A stretch of DNA of 8,353 nucleotides, taken from Selenomonas sp. (GTDB lineage Bacteria > Bacillota > Negativicutes > Selenomonadales > Selenomonadaceae). A program made the position numbers and the translations under genes. How positions within the stretch are numbered: position 1 is the stretch's first letter; every line of letters starts with the position of its first letter. The notes under the pieces were generated by a model. That model did no database searches, had not been told where the DNA came from, and saw nothing but the letters and a program-made list of their open reading frames with translations. Location of the stretch: the NCBI GenBank assembly GCA_003518745.1, contig DOYB01000044.1:1-8353 (forward strand), written 5' to 3'. Below, piece after piece: positions 6,140 to 8,353 of this stretch.

Positions 6140-6898
6140 CTATCTGGCAAGCTGGTCATCCATTGCCATAAAGTCCGTCAATTCCGTATGCAGCGGTGTT
6201 ATAGCAATATAACCGGAATTCACCGCGTATATATCCGTCGCCTCGCTGCAATCGGTATCATATATCTCACCCGCGACGGTAAAATAGATGCGCCCGTCCT
6301 CATCCGTATGCTGACTAAAGGCATTTATGTAATCCCGTTTCCCAAGTCTTGTAAATATGAATTCCGGCCTGCCTCTCCTGAGACGCCTCGGAAAATTGAT
6401 ATTCTGGAAAAACACGTCCTTCCTGTGCATCAGCTTGCTTTCCACATACTCTGCCGTGATTTCAGCCGCATAGTCGTACGAAAGCACCGATTCCATGTCC
6501 AATGAGACTGCGATAGCGCTGATATCATGCAGCCTGCCTTCCATGGCAGCCCCCACAGTCCCTGAATAGAGCACATCCGTGGCCAGATTCGCCCCGTGGT
6601 TGATTCCGGAAATCACCAGATCCACACTATTTACACCGGCAATGGCCTCCAGATAGATCTTAACACAGTCCGTAGGCGTCCCATCGATTGCCCAAGCCTC
6701 CACTAAACCGTAATGTTCCTCCAGATCCTTTCTGCGGACAACCTCAAGCTCCCTTCGCACATTCAGGGCATGGGCCATGCCACTCTGCTCCCTCATGGGA
6801 GCGCAAATCATCACTTCGTGGTCCTTTGCCAGTACATCCACCAGCGCATGAAGTCCCTCAGCTTCGATTCCATCATCATTGGAAATCAAGATCCGCAC
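6140..6898 (-). CDS. surE: 5'/3'-nucleotidase SurE
   Basis: Metal-dependent phosphatase that removes phosphate from nucleoside 5'- and 3'-monophosphates, and in some species from short polyphosphate (EC 3.1.3.5/6). The 252-aa length is typical. The N-terminal ILISNDDG (3-10) supplies metal ligands D8 and D9. S39 in REQSGMAH, the GTPTDCV loop (73-79), N100 in SGINHGANLATDVLYSGTVGAAMEG and the C-terminal tetramerisation arm complete the family pattern. The start is a GTG at 6898: it gives the usual MRIL N terminus and has AGGAGG 7 nt upstream, whereas the in-frame TTG at 6904 is only 1 nt from that site. The gene has its own promoter and structured leader and is first in a run with ahcY. Its role is probably nucleotide-pool recycling; the physiological substrate cannot be read from sequence. 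Confidence 0.96.
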   Translation of the reverse strand: MRILISNDDGIEAEGLHALVDVLAKDHEVMICAPMREQSGMAHALNVRRELEVVRRKDLEEHYGLVEAWAIDGTPTDCVKIYLEAIAGVNSVDLVISGINHGANLATDVLYSGTVGAAMEGRLHDISAIAVSLDMESVLSYDYAAEITAEYVESKLMHRKDVFFQNINFPRRLRRGRPEFIFTRLGKRDYINAFSQHTDEDGRIYFTVAGEIYDTDCSEATDIYAVNSGYIAITPLHTELTDFMAMDDQLAR

Positions 6899-6905
6899 AA
6901 ACAAT

Positions 6906-6911
6906 CCTCCT
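6906..6911 (-). promoter_or_regulatory. Ribosome binding site of surE
   Basis: AGGAGG on the minus strand lies 7 nt before the GTG at 6898 and 1 nt before the alternative TTG at 6904. It decides the GTG start. Confidence 0.8.
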
Positions 6912-6921
6912 CAAACAAATC

Positions 6922-6996
6922 TCAGTCAATAAATCTTCTACGAACAAGAGACAGGTCGGAAATGCCCCCGATCTGCCTCTAAATGTCCTTCACTGA
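6922..6996 (-). other. Structured 5' leader of surE with long stem-loop
   Basis: On the minus strand AGAGGCAGATCGG (6968-6980) faces CCGACCTGTCTCT (6947-6959) across an 8-nt loop. Of 13 positions, 11 are Watson-Crick pairs, one is G-U and one is an A-C mismatch. Outside this, TCAGT (6992-6996) can pair with ACTGA (6922-6926) and close the domain just upstream of the ribosome binding site. The structure lies between the promoter at 7001-7030 and surE, so it would be transcribed as a leader. The 3' flank has no U-tract, so it is not a plain terminator for ilvE. I do not recognise it as a known riboswitch class. Confidence 0.6.
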
Positions 6997-7000
6997 CAAT

Positions 7001-7030
7001 ATACTATCATGCTTGCCGACAAAGGGTCAA
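7001..7030 (-). promoter_or_regulatory. Sigma-A-type promoter upstream of surE
   Basis: TTGACC (7025-7030; 5 of 6 consensus bases) and TAGTAT (7001-7006; 4 of 6) are 18 nt apart on the minus strand. A TG one base before the -10 box gives an extended -10 element. It lies in the 173-nt gap after ilvE and should start transcripts near 6994 for surE-ahcY and possibly mtaD and the isomerase gene. Confidence 0.6.
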
Positions 7031-7071
7031 GCACTTTTCAATACATACTGTCAAATGCTGGCCTATTCAGT

Positions 7072-8142
7072 TCAAAACTCATCCACAACCTCGATGAATC
7101 CATAAGAATCCTCCACCTCACCGGTGTGGATACCCTCTATGAAATCGTACATTCTCTGGGCAAATGGGCCAACCTTGCCTCCGTTGATAATCATTTCCTC
7201 ACCCTTGTAAGCAAGCACGCCAACAGGTGAAATAACCGCAGCCGTACCGGAGCCGAAGACTTCTTCCAGAATTCCATCCTTATAAGCGGTAACAACCTCA
7301 TCAATCGAGATGGAACGCTCTGATGTAGGAATGCCCCAGGACTGCGCCACCGCCAGAACCGTACGGCGAGTAATGCCGTTCAGTATGCTGCCGTCAAGCC
7401 TTGGGGTAATAATCTCGCCATTGATCTTGAAGAGGATATTCATTGAGCCAACCTCTTCAATATACTTGCGCTCCACACCGTCCAGCCAGAGAGTCTGGTC
7501 ATAGCCCTTCTGGTGTGCAACGAGACCCGCATGGAGACTTGCCGCGTAGTTGGCAGGAGTCTTTGCTTCTCCAAGACCGCCACGCACGGCACGAACATAG
7601 GTGTCCTCCACCATGATCTTGACCGGAGCAAAGCCATGGGCATAGTAGGCAGCCACCGGGGAAAGGATTATGAGGAACTTATAATTATGGCTTACGTTAA
7701 CTCCCAAATAGGGGTCATTTGCAAAGATGAAGGGGCGAATGTAGAGGCTCTGTCCCTTCTCCTTGGGAATCCACTCCTTCTCAATTGAAATGAGCTTCTT
7801 CAATCCCTCATGGGCAACCTCGATGGGAACCTCAGGGATATCAAGTATCCTTGCTGAATTGTTCAAACGGTTCAAATGATCCAAAGGACGGAATATGACA
7901 GCCTTGTTACCCTGACGATACGCCTTCAGTCCCTCAAAAATCGCCTGTCCATAATGAAGAGTAGTGTTGGCCGGGCTTACCGGAATATCCTTGTAAGGGA
8001 CAATGTGAGGATCGTGCCAGCCCTCTTTGTCGTTATAATCCATCTCGAACATATAATCCGTAAAATGCGTTCCAAAACCAATCTTGGAAACATCCGGCTT
8101 TTCTTTCAACGTCGCGGCTTTTTCAAATCTGATTTCAACCAT
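7072..8142 (-). CDS. ilvE: Branched-chain amino acid aminotransferase
   Basis: PLP-dependent fold-IV transaminase that interconverts leucine, isoleucine and valine with their 2-oxo acids, using 2-oxoglutarate/glutamate (EC 2.6.1.42). At 356 aa it is the longer type shared with Bacillus YbgE/YwaA and eukaryotic BCATs rather than the ~309-aa E. coli form. Visible are YGQAIFEGLKAYR (64-76), YIRPF (134-138), the Schiff-base lysine K194 in GLGEAKTPANYAAS, YIEEVGSMNI (227-236) with the conserved Glu, and the phosphate-binding GSGTAAVISPV (297-307). The frame stays open to an ATG at 8190 and also has an ATG at 8151, but AGGAGG at 8152-8157 is 9 nt from the ATG at 8142, giving MVEIRF. It looks monocistronic with readthrough possible: no convincing terminator follows, and surE has its own promoter. 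Confidence 0.96.
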   Translation of the reverse strand: MVEIRFEKAATLKEKPDVSKIGFGTHFTDYMFEMDYNDKEGWHDPHIVPYKDIPVSPANTTLHYGQAIFEGLKAYRQGNKAVIFRPLDHLNRLNNSARILDIPEVPIEVAHEGLKKLISIEKEWIPKEKGQSLYIRPFIFANDPYLGVNVSHNYKFLIILSPVAAYYAHGFAPVKIMVEDTYVRAVRGGLGEAKTPANYAASLHAGLVAHQKGYDQTLWLDGVERKYIEEVGSMNILFKINGEIITPRLDGSILNGITRRTVLAVAQSWGIPTSERSISIDEVVTAYKDGILEEVFGSGTAAVISPVGVLAYKGEEMIINGGKVGPFAQRMYDFIEGIHTGEVEDSYGFIEVVDEF

Positions 8143-8151
8143 TCTATTCAT

Positions 8152-8157
8152 CCTCCT
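8152..8157 (-). promoter_or_regulatory. Ribosome binding site of ilvE
   Basis: AGGAGG on the minus strand is 9 nt from the ATG at 8142 and directly abuts the ATG at 8151, which is therefore unusable. It also rules out the far upstream ATG at 8190. Confidence 0.85.
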
Positions 8158-8161
8158 GTGG

Positions 8162-8233
8162 AAAACTTCGTGCGAAACGGTGCTTCGCACTTCGCCCTTA
8201 CACGCAAACTAAGTTCATCTGCGCCCTTTGGGC
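8162..8233 (-). other. GC-rich foldable leader of ilvE
   Basis: Between the promoter and the ribosome binding site lies a segment of about 72 nt, clearly richer in GC than its flanks. It holds GCCC-AAA-GGGC (8223-8233), CTTA/TAAG (8197-8213) and GTGCGAA-N7-TTCGCAC (8170-8190). The last has an alternative small hairpin, GTGC-GAA-GCAC, using the same left arm. It could be an attenuator or leader RNA, or an inserted repeat element. I find no T-box signature (AGGGTGGNACCGCG). Confidence 0.45.
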
Positions 8234-8284
8234 TTGATTCAATAAGTTTTTATAGTAAACCCATAGTATTAATAACCAAACTCG

Positions 8285-8314
8285 ATTTTAACACAACTCT
8301 GCCTCAATTTTCAA
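8285..8314 (-). promoter_or_regulatory. Sigma-A-type promoter of ilvE
   Basis: TTGAAA (8309-8314) and TAAAAT (8285-8290), each 5 of 6 consensus bases, are 18 nt apart on the minus strand. The predicted start near 8278 gives a leader of about 135 nt. A second -10-like TATAAA at 8249-8254 has only a poor -35. I see nothing to annotate in 8315-8353. Confidence 0.6.
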
Positions 8315-8353
8315 GCCACCAGCGGGTTTTACTCCTAATTTCATCTCACTTTT

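Noticed and set aside
7031..7071. Possible terminator after ilvE (AGCATTT/AAGTGCT pairing)
   Set aside because: Long 16-nt loop, one G-U pair, and no U-tract; it also runs up against the surE promoter.
454..7788. Many plus-strand open frames of 60-150 codons across the window
   Set aside because: Each lies antisense to a well-supported gene, with low-complexity or implausible protein sequence and no ribosome binding sites; they mirror the codon use of the real genes.
8143..8190. Sixteen-residue N-terminal extension of ilvE from the ATG at 8190
   Set aside because: It translates the leader hairpin, has no ribosome binding site, and a perfect AGGAGG lies before the ATG at 8142, which gives the family-like N terminus.

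Overview
All eight genes in this 8.35 kb window lie on the minus strand, so the window reads right to left. It is ordinary chromosomal metabolism and shows no phage, plasmid, insertion-sequence or CRISPR sequence. Moderate GC content, strong AGGAGG ribosome binding sites, sigma-A-type promoters, a Thermotoga-type adenosylhomocysteinase and the mix of genes suggest an anaerobic Firmicute. My best guess is a Negativicute of the Selenomonas type; this comes from protein character and recollection, not from a search.

Layout in transcription order. (1) 8143-8353: a promoter and a GC-rich, foldable leader, followed by ilvE, a branched-chain aminotransferase (7072-8142). (2) 6899-7071: a second promoter and a leader with a 13-position stem-loop. 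It leads into surE (nucleotidase), ahcY (adenosylhomocysteinase), mtaD (MTA/SAH deaminase) and an RpiB/LacAB-family sugar-phosphate isomerase homologue. surE-ahcY and mtaD-isomerase are only 14-16 nt apart; a 100-nt gap with a stem-loop separates ahcY from mtaD. (3) A third promoter, abutting the isomerase stop codon, drives a tetrapyrrole operon: a siroheme-synthase-type dehydrogenase, hemA and hemC, whose reading frames overlap by 32 and 41 nt. (4) 1-110: a double-palindrome intergenic element downstream of hemC.

How the genes fit together. AhcY and MtaD both act on S-adenosylhomocysteine, the by-product of SAM-dependent methylation, and MtaD also acts on methylthioadenosine. SurE dephosphorylates nucleotides and the isomerase homologue handles a sugar phosphate, so the middle operon looks like nucleoside and SAM by-product recycling. 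The hem operon converts glutamyl-tRNA toward hydroxymethylbilane, and its first gene points to siroheme or cobalamin as an outlet.

The most notable points are two enzymes that keep their fold motifs but lack residues normally needed for catalysis. The RpiB homologue has Asp for the catalytic Cys, and the siroheme dehydrogenase has Ala for the key Asp. There are also three structured, uncharacterised 5' leaders. I see no obviously new multi-gene system.
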